Assembly (NCBI GenBank): GCA_964016875.1
Contig: OZ024720.1
Coordinates: forward strand, 22,633,742 to 22,697,741
Length of the DNA: 64,000 bases
Direction: 5' to 3'
Origin: Fallopia convolvulus
Taxonomy: Eukaryota; Streptophyta; Magnoliopsida; Caryophyllales; Polygonaceae
A model generated the notes under the pieces. That model was not told the origin of the DNA and ran no database searches. It saw nothing but the letters and a program-made list of their open reading frames with translations. Positions 44,511-56,576 of this stretch are shown here, piece after piece (the stretch's first letter is position 1; every line of letters starts with the position of its first letter). The position numbers and the translations under genes were made by a program.

Positions 44511-46016
44511 TGATGAGGTATTTTCGGTGGTCGTTGATACCTATCAAAGAATCCTTAGCTTGACCAACTTAGTAGAGCGGCAAGTAAGGGTCGATCCCAC
44601 AAGGACTTGTGTATTTATGCTTTTACTTATGTGCCAAGTAACCAAAAGTGGGGTTTTGTAATTGTAAATTCTAAACTACTATGCAAATATAGAAGTAAAT
44701 ATGAATGCAAAAGATGGTTTAAATCAAATAAGAAACAAGCGTGTTCAACTAGTTATTTCCGTCATAAATATGCTTATTGATCATTCATTCTTTCGATTCT
44801 CAATTCCCTTGAATAATCTACCGTGGATTATTATCCAAAACGTTTTTATTTAGTTGAAAGAGCTAACAGTTTGAACAACCCTAATCATCTAAAAACTTAG
44901 AACAACGCCTAGATTCAATTAAACGACAGCTTTAAGTTCAAAGTATCGATAGAAACAAATACTCAATGCAAACGGCTAATCAAGTTATCTGTAGTTTATT
45001 CCCTCTACAACTGAATAGCCCGAACGGGTATAAACAATTATAGTTGCTACTTTATCTAATCAATCCCGAACGGGACTTGATCAGATTAGTTGTAAATTAA
45101 CCTAGAAATTCTATTAGGTTGCCAATCTAACAAAACCCTAGAATGATTCTGATTCAATTAAGCATAGGGAATAAAACCTATTCAAGTTATTGAGAATCAA
45201 TCAAATCTCACAATATTATGCAATCTATGATTTCAATAACTAGTCAAACACAATAAATTTAGCAATGCATAATTGAAATTAAAATCAAACTTACAGAGGT
45301 GTCAAAGTCTGCCTCTAGAGAGAAAAACCCTAGCCTTCAAAAGTATAATCAATGTTATGAAAGAGAAACTAAAAACAAGGTTTAAATACCCCTAAGATAT
45401 CCAAAGATAAAATATCCCAAAATACAATCAAACACGTCGGTCTAGATCTATCTTAAGCCCATCTTGAAGCCCAAAAATCGCGGCCCAACTTCTCCGCGTA
45501 GAAACATAGGGCGCGGTCTCAACATAAAGTGGCGCGGCCGCGGCACATTGATCTCCAGCCGGCGGCACTCTCGGTTCAGCATTTCAGGCGACACTTCAAA
45601 GGCTGTTTTCACCCCCTTCGATTTGGAATTTGGACTCAATGTAAAAATATGAATTGTAGCTCTTCGAGTTATCTTTCCAGTGATAACAAATTCAACTTCA
45701 TCCGACCATTGTAGCTCCCAAAACAAGCATTAATGCATAGCCCGGTTTTAAGCGTTCTTTTGACAAGTTCTTGGGTCTTGATCCTTCCAATATTCACTTG
45801 TATCACTCTAAGCTTCCTCAAACTCCATCATAGTCCACTAATATCCATCTAGTCCACGCTTGTTTACCTAAAGATCTGCAAAACCGAACAAAACAAGCGC
45901 AAAACCCGAATTCCCTAAAAAACCTAAAAACCTAAGAACTACACTAAACTAAGCTAAAACACATGCAAAACAAACATAAATATGCATCATAAGCTATACC
46001 TAAACGCAAGCTATCA
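44511..46016 (-). repeat. Element Y 5' LTR
   Basis: 1506 bp. On the minus strand a TATA-like TATTTAAA (45388-45381) follows a GC-rich palindromic block (45478-45570). The pyrimidine-rich leader and CCCTAATAGAATTTC-type sequence further on are shared with the LTR at the right edge of the window. Confidence 0.9.
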
Positions 46017-46660
46017 CTTGTTATGATGTGTTGAAGTTTCTATGATATGAGTATGATCTTTGTCTATATACTTTGATTATAGGATTGAGCATATAGATGA
46101 GATTGAGTTTTAGATTTATTTTGAAGTTCTAGACAAATTAACCTTGTGAGATTGTTTTTGGCCTTTTTATTGATTAATTGTTCTCTATATCTTGAGTGTA
46201 TCACTTTGAATTGCTAGCTTTAGAACTTGCGTTATGACTCTTTTTAAAGACTGCTTTACTTGACTATAATGCATGACATTAAAATGATTGAGACATGTTT
46301 CTTTATTTAGCCTATATTTTCTTTCCTATCCTACAAGATCCATGTTTTGACACCCTATTTCTTTTGAGCCTTAAAGCCTATTTTGATAGCTCCACAAAAT
46401 AATTCCTAGCCTATATAAGCTTGACCTATCCGAGATTTAGGACTATAGGTGGATTTGTTTGTGTGGTTTTGAATAAGTATGGGGAAGTGTGATAGAAAGG
46501 TAGAAGGAAAGAAAACTCATGAGTGAAAGTGAAAAAATTGAAATTTAAAGATTGTTGTGAAAAGTGTGCTTCAAAGAATAAGTCTTCATAATTGTTATAG
46601 TGAGTTGAAAAAAGAGGCAAAATTGTTTAAAAAAAAAGAAAAGAAAAAAGAGCTGAAGTT

Positions 46661-49600
46661 TGTAACACCCCTATTTTGCAACATTGGGTATTACCGCCAG
46701 TGACCTCGGATTTTAACGTCCAAAGTCACCCTAGGCTTTATAATGATGTTAAAACTTATAGAAATGCGGAAATTTACATAAAAGTTATATAAATAAACGG
46801 ATGCTCATGAATGAGACTTGGTTCTTTAATTGAAGATGAAATTGACTAAAGGCGGAATTTTATTTATTGATAAGAACTTTCATTCATTACATTAAGAGTC
46901 GTTTTACAAATGATGTAGCAGCGGAAAGTAAAGCCCATTTAGAAAGGGTTGAAAAGACGTAATTGAAAATACAAGTATGTTTTCCCAAGACAACTCATGT
47001 GATGATGATTTGCTTGGTTTTAAAAAGGGAAGAGCTGGTACACTATCTTCGGAATGCCTCGCTATTATGAGAATTCCTTCCTTCAACGTCGTCTTGCCTT
47101 GACCTTTGAATCTCGCCTAACGCTTCTCGAACCTTCTAGACTTCGTCTTCAACACTTCGGTGTACATTCATACAGTCAGGCATTTGTCACGAAGGGCAAG
47201 AAATACAGGCAAAAATGCGGAAATAGGGGAATTAGTCTAAGGAGACTAAGCAAGCGAGAATGAAAATTCTCAAGGGTATTGTGGTAATTTATAGTATTCG
47301 AGAGATATTATCAGGATATGTTTTGAGGTATAGGACTTTATGTGGGGCTTATCGGAACGGATAAGAGTGTATCTCGAGAGGAGATAACTCGTTAATCGAG
47401 AGAAGAACTACGAGATTGTAGACTTCTTTCAGAGTAGGAAATGTGTTGGGAACGTTACTAATTCATACAAGTTTTTGAAAACCTCTCGCACCCTTGCAAA
47501 CCGAGAGCCGAATCGATCATTTGAGACCGGTCCGACTTTTGTTTCTATTAAATGTGCTTGGGCACTTATCTTGTGTTGTGATGAAAACTTTCATTTACGT
47601 TAACGTGTTTTAAGAGCGTGGGGGGCCTTGTACCAGCCCGGACCACTGACAGGAACAAAGTTTCGGCACTAGCTAGGGTGCATACGTCCCTCCAATGCGT
47701 AGGAGCTGACATGGATCATGATCGACAAGTCGTAATTTTGGCATGGTGGCAATACGACTTTAGTTGGTTATAAAGAGGTGTCGGGTTAGGCATACACCCC
47801 CTCACTATTTCATCCAAACCGATCTCGAAAAGAGATCATAAACAATCAAGGTCACAAACAAGACTAGCATAATAGTCCTATCAAATATTTAAATAACGGA
47901 ATAACGATAACAATGGGGTCATTATTTCTAGAAATCGATATTCCTAGGTTCGTTTATTATTAGCAAACAAGTTGTTCCCAACATCGAGAAATTTCACGAA
48001 ACGAATTTATTAAAGCTACAAGGAGAAATTCCACTTGCCTTAGTTTGGCAAGCGTTTATGGTCAAATGAATGGAAATTGATTGCTTAGTCGCAATGGATT
48101 CTTGACCTAACGACATGATAGATACGAGCGAACTTTAATAAGAATTTCTTTAATTCTTCTAAAGTTTTAATAGAATAAAATAATAATATTCCTTATTATT
48201 ATTTCATATTTGTAATATCCTTGTATTCGTTATAAAATCTTTATTTTAATTTACTTATTGTTATCTTTTGAAGATCAAGTCATAACATTATTTAAATTAT
48301 TAAATATCCTTTATGACATACAAGTACTTTCTTATTATTATTAAATAATTCTTTCATTTGATCCAAGCAAGGTGATAACTTTATAAAGTCCATTGAAATA
48401 ATATAGTTTCCATATTTATGAAATATTGATTATAAGAACTATTCTTATGATGTGAAAAGTCCAAAATGCCCTTGTCATAAAAATATCTTTTATTTTTCCT
48501 TATAAATATCTTTCATCCAACTTGATCAAAAAATAATCTTTTTAAGACTAACATATTTTATTATTATATTTTCCTCGTAACATATTTCTTATAATAAGAT
48601 ATGCAATCCTTTTCATGTTATAAAAGACATTAAGATAATATATCAATATTTGTATTCTAGCCCTTTACTTACATAGTAAGTTTCCAATATTATGTTAAAA
48701 GTAATTATATCATATTCTCCATATAATTTTATCTAGATAAATTCATTATCTTATTAAAAGGGGTTTTCCATGTCACAAGAATTATAAATATTTTATTTGT
48801 ACAAACATTATAATATTGCTATTTTATCTTTCCTAGCAACTTTTTATATCCATGCAAATACTTTAATCAATTTATTTAAGTAAATATTATATTCTTTAGA
48901 AGTCTATTTTAATTAACAAGGTCATTTATAATTTTACAAAAATTATAGCTTTATTTAAATGAGCATGCATTTAAATAATTTCATAAAATCTTAAGTAATA
49001 GCCTTATGATAATATTCATTTGTTTATCCTTGAATAAATATTATTTATATTTTAAAAAAATTAGGAGAAAAAAATTGGAATTAATTTGATAAGGGTCGGG
49101 ATTTAAGAACGTTACGGAAAAGGATTGGTTTTGGGCACAAATTTCAACATGGGCGGAAATAATTGACCAACTCATTTTAATTCCTATTAATAATATCCTT
49201 ATGGGATTTTTAGCATAAATGGTCCTAATTTTTCACTTAAGCCCAAAACTACTGGTTAAAGTTTAGCCCAAACTACCTCTTAAGAGCTTCTTCTTCATTC
49301 CAACATATCAGATTCACGCACATATCAGAAGCACGCCCTTGGTGGACGAGCAGGCGGTAGGCGGGGGTCCTTGGGTGGCTTCGGCGGCGGGCGTGCGCGA
49401 GTCGACGACGGTCCGATAGGGTGGTGGCGGCCTGGTGGTCCGGCGGACTCCGGGCAAGGGTTTTAGGGCTTTTTGTGGTGTTTTGGTAAAAAAAATCAGC
49501 AAGGAAAAATTGCTCTTTAGGCTGATTTTTTTTGGAATTTGAAGAAAGCAATGTGCTAGCAAGAGAGAAGAGAGTATGGTGTGAGTTCTTTGTAAAATTT

Positions 49601-50366
49601 CCAGCCTTTAAATAGGCAAAGTAGAAGGCTCAAGTGATCCTCTACAATGGGATTTGACCAATGGTGGGGATGGAGGATAATGATGATAGGTAGAGCGTGT
49701 GTTGGTTGAATGATGATCATGGGTGATGCCATCTTTGGATGGTCTTAGAAGCAATGGAGAAGAGTGGAAGGCAGAAATCACATGTATTGGAAGAGCGTCA
49801 AATCAGTCAGGCACATATCAGACTTCTTTGAAGAAGAAGAAGAAGAAGAAGAAGAACAAGAAGAAGAAGAAAGTGGGTTTATAATTAAAAGAGTTGTAAA
49901 TTGGGTAGATAAGTTACATTGGTCTAGCGGGTTTGAGTGTGTGTGAGCATTGTGAGGGTTCAAGAGATCTCGGGTTCAAGTCTCGGCTCTTGACATCCTT
50001 TTTATTTTGCCCCATTCCTTGTATTTTTATTTGCTTTGTAATTTAAAATAAAAATTAAATCCGAATTTTTATTACTTATATTTGTTTGAATTTTATTTGT
50101 CCTTTTGATAGCCATAAGCTTTTCATAATTTATTAAGAAAATTATAAAAATATTTAAACTCTCTTTTCAAGAGAAAAATATTTAAACAATTACCCGACTT
50201 TGCTCAATATATTTAATTAAATTCTTAACTGTCATTGTAGTAAACTTTTATAACCTTTCATAATATAATATGAAGTTATAAAGATTATTAAATTCTCTAT
50301 TTTAGAGGAAAAAATTATTGGGATAAATATCCATTTTATTTTATTTAGAATTTAGCGGATATTACA
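46661..50366 (-). mobile_element. Element W: 3.7-kb solo-LTR-like insertion
   Basis: Starts TGTAACACCCC and ends GGATATTACA (TG...CA) with a perfect AAGTT target duplication at 46656-46660 and 50367-50371. No internal LTR pair, primer site or protein domain was found, so a solo LTR of a large gypsy element is the best reading. On the minus strand a TATA-like CTATTTAAAGG (49614-49605) is followed by a pyrimidine-rich leader, which suggests minus orientation. A GC-rich frame at 49562-49273 has no recognised domain. Region 48160-49100 is extremely AT-rich. Confidence 0.65.
49830..49872 (+). repeat. (GAA)n microsatellite
   Basis: About fourteen GAA units with one AAC interruption, inside element W upstream of its presumed TATA box on the minus strand. 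Confidence 0.95.
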
Positions 50367-51141
50367 AAGTTTATGTATGGAGTTGGTGAAGGAAGTTGTA
50401 AGAAAAAAATGAAAAGTGTGAAGTTTGGGTTTAGTTAGTTCTTTATCCCGGATTTAACACCACATAACCAAATATAATCCTTTCCCATTTTCTTTACCTT
50501 GGCCCCATTACAATCCATGAAAAGACCTCATGATTTTTGTTGTGTGTTTGGTCCACAACAGTGGAGAATCAGGACATTGATGCAAGCCTATGGTAGTCTA
50601 GTTTTTCATTGTTGATTTGTGTGAAACACATACCTTTAAACACTTGAGTGAGAGTGAAAACACATTACCTTGGTGAGGTCTAGAATGGATGAATTGTCTA
50701 TGCTCTTTGCTTTAGTCAATTGCAGGCTAGGACGTCTTGATCAAGTTCTTGCTTGAGGATTATGAGATGAATGCATGAATTGCTATGTCGTGGTGTGACT
50801 TGGATCTACTTCTTTCTTGAGGACAAGCAAGGTTTAACCATGGGGGAATTTGATAGCTTGCATATAGGTAGTGTTTAGGATGCATGTTTCCGTTTCTTTT
50901 GCGTTGTTTTTAGGTAGTTTTAGTTAGTTTCTATAGTGTGTTAGAATGTCTAGGAGTTTTGGGTTTTTTCACTTGTTCTATGTTGTTTTACAGGTCTTAA
51001 AATGAACGAGTGTGAAAGGAATGGAAATCGAGGGAAGAACGCTTGAATTCGGGCCATCAATTGGAGTTGCTAGTTCGACACCTATGTCTTGAAAGGGAGC
51101 CATCGTGATCTGATAAAGTTGAGTTTGGTATAATTGGAAAG

Positions 51142-52567
51142 TGATAGCATGCATTTAGGTGTTAGTTTTAGAGCATATTTATGTTTAAATTTTAGGAAGT
51201 TGCATGCATTTTGTTTAGTTTTTATAGTTTTTGCATTTCGGTATCTACTCTTGCACTTTTGTGTTTTTAGGTCGTTTTGTGGAGTAAGGATTGGTTAAGT
51301 TGAAGGATTCAAGACTGGATATATTCAAGTGTATTTTACAAGGATATTCAAGCCACTTTTGATGATCATTAAGGCCCAAGAGGTTGTGTAAAATAACGCT
51401 TAAAACCGGGCAATGCATTGGAGTTGATGTTTCGACACCACTTTCTCGTGACGCTTCGTTTGGGAGCTACGGTGGTCGGATGAAGCTGAATTTGATATCA
51501 TTGGAAAGCTAACTCGAACAGCTGCAATTCATATTTTTACTCCAAGTCGAAATTCCCACTCTAAGGTGGTCAAAACATCTTCCGAAAACAACAATGCAAT
51601 GCTGTCAGAAGCAGGGCCGCGATCGCGGCTACCTCTCACCGCGATCGCGGTTTTCCACGACATCGAAAACCGAGGCGGCGTTTTATCTATCAATTTATCT
51701 TTTATATTTGTTTCCTTTTATCTTTTCATTCCGTGTATGTGAGACTATTTAGACCTAGTTTTGGAGTTTTGTTTGGTATTCTCTCTTAGACCTAATTTTA
51801 GATTTTGGTATTTTCTCTCTTATGGAGAACTAAACTCCCTAAATTCTATTCAAGTTGAAGCTTTTCAGATTCAAGTTGTTGTGAGATTCGTCTATCCAGG
51901 TTTATTTCTACAAGTTATTTCAATTCTCTTGTGCGTAATTTATATTGATTGTGTTGATTTCTTCAGGCCTAGCTAACTTGTTGGAATTAATATTATCTAT
52001 TGCTAGATTTAGGTTTTCTCGTAGCAAAGCCCGATCTTTGTAGCAACTCAATTGATTTAGAACTCGTTGGACTAAAACAATTGAGAAGACATTTGAATGC
52101 ATGTTGATTGTTTGACTCGTTGGAGTTCAATTGCATGTATCCTGTTTATCCTTGTTCTTAATGCTAATATCCTTATTATTTATGATCGTTTTATGAATTG
52201 TTTGGATGTTAAGTTGCATGTGTCATTGCCATGTTATAATTCTGATCAGGATACGAATAACTGAAAGAAATAACTTGTTTGAATCTAGGATCAATAACTT
52301 GAAGAAGAAAAGTGGATACTTAAATAGGGTTGTTTCCCTTAACTGATAAAAATCCAACTTTTGCATTGTTTGATTGCTTGCTTTGTTTGTTTCAATTCTT
52401 AGTTTCTAGTTTTAATTCCAGAATCCCCCCTTTGTTACTTCTTTGAGTTGATAATAATAAAACTTAGGATACAAGTGTCTCTTGGGTTCGACCCCGACTT
52501 ACTGACTATACTAGTTGTGTAACTAGGGATTTATTTTTGATTTGGCACGACGACTTTAAGCCCGTCA
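51142..52567 (+). repeat. Solo LTR of the same family inside the X LTR
   Basis: 1426 bp, TGATAGCATGC...AGCCCGTCA, with a perfect GAAAG target duplication (51137-51141 and 52568-52572). The sequence right after the insertion (CTAATTCAAAG) matches what follows GGAAAG inside the solo LTR itself (CTAACTCGAAC), confirming that host and guest are related LTRs. Loss of the interior by LTR-LTR recombination is the usual origin. Confidence 0.9.
51617..51650. promoter_or_regulatory. Two 12-bp palindromes CCGCGATCGCGG in the solo LTR
   Basis: Perfect palindromes at 51617-51628 and 51639-51650. They lie about 60-90 bp upstream of an AT-rich TTTTATATTTG candidate TATA region. Their role is unknown. Confidence 0.5.
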
Positions 52568-53650
52568 GAAAGCTAATTCAAAGATCTACAATTGACGTTT
52601 TTACTCCGAGTCCAAATTCCAACTCTAGGGAGGTCAAAACAGCTCCCGAAGTGTCAGTTGAATTCTGAACCGAGTTGCTGGCAGCGCCCGCCGCCCCTGA
52701 CAGCCGCGAGATCTCTTTTTCGCCATGTGTTTTATTCCTATTGGTTTAGTTGTTTCAGCTTTATTACGAGATTTTTATTTTTTGATATACCTTTTAGACC
52801 TAGTTTCATATATTAGGGTTATGAGAGTTGCACCTCTCATCTATTATCATTATTCTCTTTAAGACTTTTGAGTTTTTTCATATTTTCTATGGATAACTAA
52901 GCATCTTTGCTTAGTCAGACAAGTGAAGCATCATTTTGATTGAAGTTGTGAGATTTCTAATTCCTTATCTATTGCTTGGATTTAATCTTTTCTCTTGCTT
53001 GAATGTTTATGATTTATTTCAACAGTTTCTTGCCTGATCAACTAGGGTTTGTTGTAATTGAATCTATTGCTAGATCTAGAGTGTTACTGGTTGAGCATCT
53101 CTAGATTAAAGTAGCAACTGCATCGTACTAGTATCTGGTTGTGCTAGTCTTATATAGAAGAGATTTGTTTTACATTCTAGGCTAAATGTTGGTTGTTTTA
53201 TGCTAGATTTGTATCCTATTATATTCCTATCTTTACTGCTGCTATTAAACTGAATCATTGATGGTTTCGTGGTTTTTTAATTAGTTAGAACTAATAGTAT
53301 CTGGTTGTGTTGTTAGTTAGAGTTGAAAAGGAATTGAAAAATCCATTGCATGAGATATTGAGGTGAAATCAATTATCAACTTGTCATTCGATTGTGGATA
53401 TTTGTTTGCCTAAGATATTTTCCCAAATTTGATAAAAACTCCAACTTTATTGCTTTAATAGTCGTGCATGTTTGATATTTAGTTTTAATTCCTAAAACCT
53501 TCCTGTTACTTGAATTGACATTAAAATCATACAAAACAAACAATCTACCTCCCTGTATATTCGACCCTTACTTCCCTAAGACTACAGTCTTTTGGTTTGT
53601 TTGGAATCTTTTGCATAGCCGTGATTTGCACGACGAAATAACCACTATCA

Positions 53651-54130
53651 ACCCTAGGGAGCGACATTTCTCTACTTTAAAGCGGATTATTCGATATGTT
53701 CATGGCACCTGGGCTCTTAGCATTACTATTTGACCAGCCCCGTCCCCTTGCTTGATTACATATAGTGATGGCGATACACTTATGGGTTGGTTGTACTGAC
53801 ACCCGTCAGTTCACTTCTGGTTATTGTGTCTTCTTGAATGACACTTTGGTCGGTTGGTCTACTAAATGCCAGTTTGTTGTCTCCAGATCGAGTGTTGAGG
53901 CCGAATACAAAGGAGTTGCTAATGTCGTTGTAGAGTGTTCTTGCCTTCGCAATCTTCTTCTAGAGCTCCATTGTCCACTCTCTACAACAACGTTAATTTA
54001 TACGGATAATGTGTCTGCCACTTATCTGGCCAACAATCTGGTACAACATTAGCGTACCAAGCATATTGAGTTAGACATTCACTTTGTTTGAGAAAAGGGT
54101 AGAGTTCTTCATGTTCTGTCATCTTATCAA
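53651..54130 (+). pseudogene. Copia-3 RNase H, 3' part
   Basis: Resumes with PRERHFSTLKRIIRYVHGT, then FTSGYCVFLNDTLVGWSTK, SRSSVEAEYKGVANVV and IYTDNVSATYLANN in 53765-54052. A TAG stop and further stops follow in the tail. This completes the domain broken at about 40155. Confidence 0.88.
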
Positions 54131-54223
54131 TAACATACATTTTCACTAAGGGTTTCCCTCTCCAATTATTTTTAGATTTTAGAGATAGTCTCATTGTTTG
54201 TACACCTCCTGTTTCGACTTCAG

Positions 54224-54356
54224 TGGTGCGATAACATAAATTTTTTATATTGTATTTTGTATATTCTTGTAACTCTAGCTTGCGTGGCAAGTTTGTAACT
54301 CTTATATATTGATAATCAATACAAAGGAAACCCCAAGGGGAATTCACACTCTAACA
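54224..54356 (+). repeat. Copia-3 3' LTR
   Basis: About 133 bp, roughly 80-85 percent like the 5' LTR by eye, ending CTAACA. Confidence 0.75.
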
Positions 54357-55249
54357 TGACCCTTTTTTAAATCAATTATAAACAATTTAATATATTGGAG
54401 ATTATAACCCATAAAAAAAACTTATATAGTAGCTAATTTAATAGAATATTTGAAATCCTATTGTGCCAAATACTGTTTGTATGCATTAAATTTTGAGTGG
54501 GCCAATATAACCTAAGGAGCTCACACGTCCTTCCGTGTGTATATGCGTGTTATGCCAAAAACACAAACTCAGTGAGGTTCTATCCTAAATTAATTGGCAT
54601 TAGGAGTAACCGAATGACTTATTTAAATATTTAGGCAAGTTTTTATCATAAATTCAGATGTGAAATTTTTTTGTCTCCACACGCCCCCTTAAGTACAATT
54701 GTTTGGTCGCACAATATTTTAGTTGCACTTAACTTCATGCCTTCAGACCGACTAGCCCATCAATAGACTAGTGATCGAGACCTAAGATCGAACCACTCTG
54801 ATATATGTTAATATCCAAGTTGGACCAATATAACGAAGGGTCCACATGTCTGTCCATGCTCATATTTAGGCCCAACACACAAGCTCAATGGAGTTCCATC
54901 CTAAAACCAATTGACAATAGAATGAGTAACCTAAAAAATTGTTTTTATCACGAATTAGGAAACCTTTTATCTCCGTGTACTGCTATCTGCCTATTAAGCT
55001 ACTACCAATAATTTAAAGCCTTATGCAATTGCAAAACTTAAATTAAGCCCACTAATTAACCAAGTAATGTAATTATAACAGTTTTAACACATATTAAATT
55101 TCTAAAAACTTTTTCTTATCAATGCTTTTTTTAACCCATTTTGATTCTCCAAACAGAATGAATTAAAGAAATTTATCAAGTGAATTATATGAGCAAACAA
55201 TGATGGATAGTAATTTAATGCCTTAGTTATGAGTACTAGGGTAAATAAC
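54357..55249. repeat. AT-rich DNA with two diverged copies of a 160-bp repeat
   Basis: 54488-54660 and 54805-54960 share GGCCAATATAAC, ACACA(A)-CTCA-TG-GGTTCTATCC and AATTG-CA-TAG-A(T)GAGTAACC. The word set is common in plant repeats, but I cannot assign a family. No gene was seen. Confidence 0.4.
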
Positions 55250-56576
55250 TGTTGAGAGGGATTTACTTGACAACAAATAAATTTATAGTCAAGACCCCGC
55301 TGAGTATAGCGAAACCAGATTAATCCACGCGAGAAAGTCTATGTCAAGTTTTATTACTTGGAGTGCAAGTAATCAAATAAAGTTAGGGCTTTTATCAATA
55401 GAGAGAAAAAAATCTAAAATTTTGTTATCCCCACAACAGTAATTATGTATACATATGCCAATAAAACACATAGATCATGCTTTTATCATATAAAGTTGCT
55501 AACTTTCGTTAACTTTAAGCAAGTAAATCAACCAATTTTCGTTCAATCAATAAACTTAACTATCTATCTCTTCTACTTCAACTAGATTGATCCGCTTTCG
55601 CTTCAAAATCCTAATTGACTATTCTGATTTCAAGGTTTCCGCTTTCGTTTCAACTATGAATGAGAAATTCCTTTTCCACTTTCGTTTCGAAGATTAAGAA
55701 CAAGAGAGAAGAATTATGATAAAAACAATCACAACAAAATCAAAGGCAAGCATACATAACTATTGTTAGGTTTAACCCCAACCTTAGAAAGAAAGACCAC
55801 TCACAAATCATAATTAAAAAAACTAAATTAATTAAATGAAAGCTTACAACCGGATCCAACACAAACTTGTTCTCCAAGTCTTCCCCACAAACTCGTTCCT
55901 CTCTCTTCCTTCTTCTCTTCTCTCTATTCTAAACTAGGATAAGAAAACTACGGCTAGACAAGGGTTTATATAGAAAAGGCTAAGCTATCTATAAGGAAAT
56001 AAATCTCTAAAAGATATATCTCCTAAGGAAACTATGTAATAATAAAAAGATATGGAATATATTGCATTAATTGCGTCGTCGACTCAGATTTCCCTACCGA
56101 CACGGGACCCTCGGTACCGACCCCGTCAGGGTCGGTAGGATTTCCTAAGCTTCTCGACTTTCTTCTTTTGCTGAACACCTCTTTACCGACCCTTATGACC
56201 TCGGTACCGACCCCTTCAGCTTGTAATTTTAGCTTGTAATCGGGACGTCTCCCTCGTTACTGGGGTCATTACACTCGTTTTTGCTTTGATTCTTCTTCCT
56301 TTGGCACGGTAACGGGTCTCTAAACTTCCTTCATGGCTCAAACTTGATCTTCACTTCATTCCATAAGTGCTCTCCTTCGGTTTCTCATCTTCTCCTTAAA
56401 ATATGCTCCAAACTGCACTTAAACCTATAAAAACACAACCAAAGCTCATGTAGACTCCATATCTTAAGAAAATACGAAAACCTACACAAACGACTCAAAA
56501 CAAAACTAAAAACTAAAGAAAAAGACTCAAATACATAAAACACACCCTAAAAACACGACTAGAAAGGTGTACATCA
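55250..56576 (-). repeat. Athila-like LTR L1
   Basis: Minus strand TGATGTACACC...CCCTCTCAACA, with polypurine tract AAGTATGGGGTATTT immediately outside at 56577-56591, so this is a 3' LTR. A TATA box CTATATAAA lies at 55973-55965, and an ACCGAC-rich block at 56096-56211 sits 120-240 bp upstream of it. It is a diverged relative of L2 and L3 (shared CAAGACCCCGCTGAGTATAGCGAA). Confidence 0.8.
56096..56211 (-). promoter_or_regulatory. Inverted ACCGAC (DRE-like) cluster in L1
   Basis: ACCGAC or its complement GTCGGT occurs at 56096-56101, 56116-56121, 56131-56136, 56185-56190 and 56206-56211; at 56111-56121 and 56201-56211 it forms the palindrome TCGGTACCGA. ACCGAC is the known core of dehydration-responsive DREB sites. 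Binding here is inference only. Confidence 0.45.

Larger units (their letters stand above)
40510..46016 (-). mobile_element. Element Y: non-autonomous gypsy-like LTR element with gag-like frame
   Basis: LTRs lie at 40510-41572 and 44511-46016, with a perfect CTTGT target duplication (40505-40509 and 46017-46021). On the minus strand the LTR reads TGATAGCTTGC...CCTCATCA. Next to LTR 44511 is TTTGGTGTCATTGTCGGGG, a weak match to the tRNA-Asp-type primer site used by Athila elements. Next to LTR 41572 is AAGCATGGGGGAATT, a polypurine tract. The 2.9-kb interior has a broken gag-like frame and then 1.8 kb of noncoding DNA; no protease, RT or integrase. It fits the LARD/TR-GAG class of dependants. 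Confidence 0.88.
40156..53650 (+). mobile_element. Element X: left-truncated gypsy-like element (plus), host of several nested insertions
   Basis: After Y, W and the solo LTR are removed, the remaining segments (40156-40509, 46022-46660, 50372-50850, 50851-53650) line up as the 3' internal part and 3' LTR of an element whose internal DNA matches element Y on the opposite strand (40230-40500 corresponds to the complement of 42720-43010; 50450-50850 to 41590-42000). A polypurine tract CCATGGGGGAATT (50838-50850) precedes the LTR. The left LTR and gag-bearing part are missing, probably lost in the same deletion that removed some copia-3 sequence. Confidence 0.75.
50851..53650 (+). repeat. Element X 3' LTR, interrupted
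   Basis: TGATAGCTTGC at 50851 follows the polypurine tract; the end ...ACCACTATCA at 53650 is followed directly by copia-3 RNase H. It is made of 50851-51141 and 52568-53650 once the solo LTR is removed (about 1.37 kb). No coding content was seen. Confidence 0.8.
36245..54356 (+). mobile_element. Copia-3: short-LTR Ty1/copia split by about 13.5 kb of nested DNA
   Basis: Related short LTRs lie at about 36245-36376 and 54224-54356, sharing GCTTG(T/C)GTGGCAAGTTTGTAACTC and AGGGGAATTCACACTCTAACA. The primer site TGGTATCACGAGCC follows the left one. The left half (36377 to about 40155) encodes gag to RT; the right half (53651-54130) completes RNase H. The protein reading breaks after a TRPD motif and resumes at PRERHFSTLKR, so the intervening DNA is an insertion with loss of a few copia residues at the left junction. 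No convincing target duplication was found. It is old: stops and shifts in every domain. Confidence 0.9.

Noticed and set aside
49273..49562. Two overlapping minus-strand frames in element W
   Set aside because: GC-rich leader-like stretch of an LTR; the frames compete with each other and match nothing recognisable.
54357..54361. Target duplication for copia-3
   Set aside because: TGACC after the 3' LTR has no match before 36245; the LTR starts are too worn to decide.
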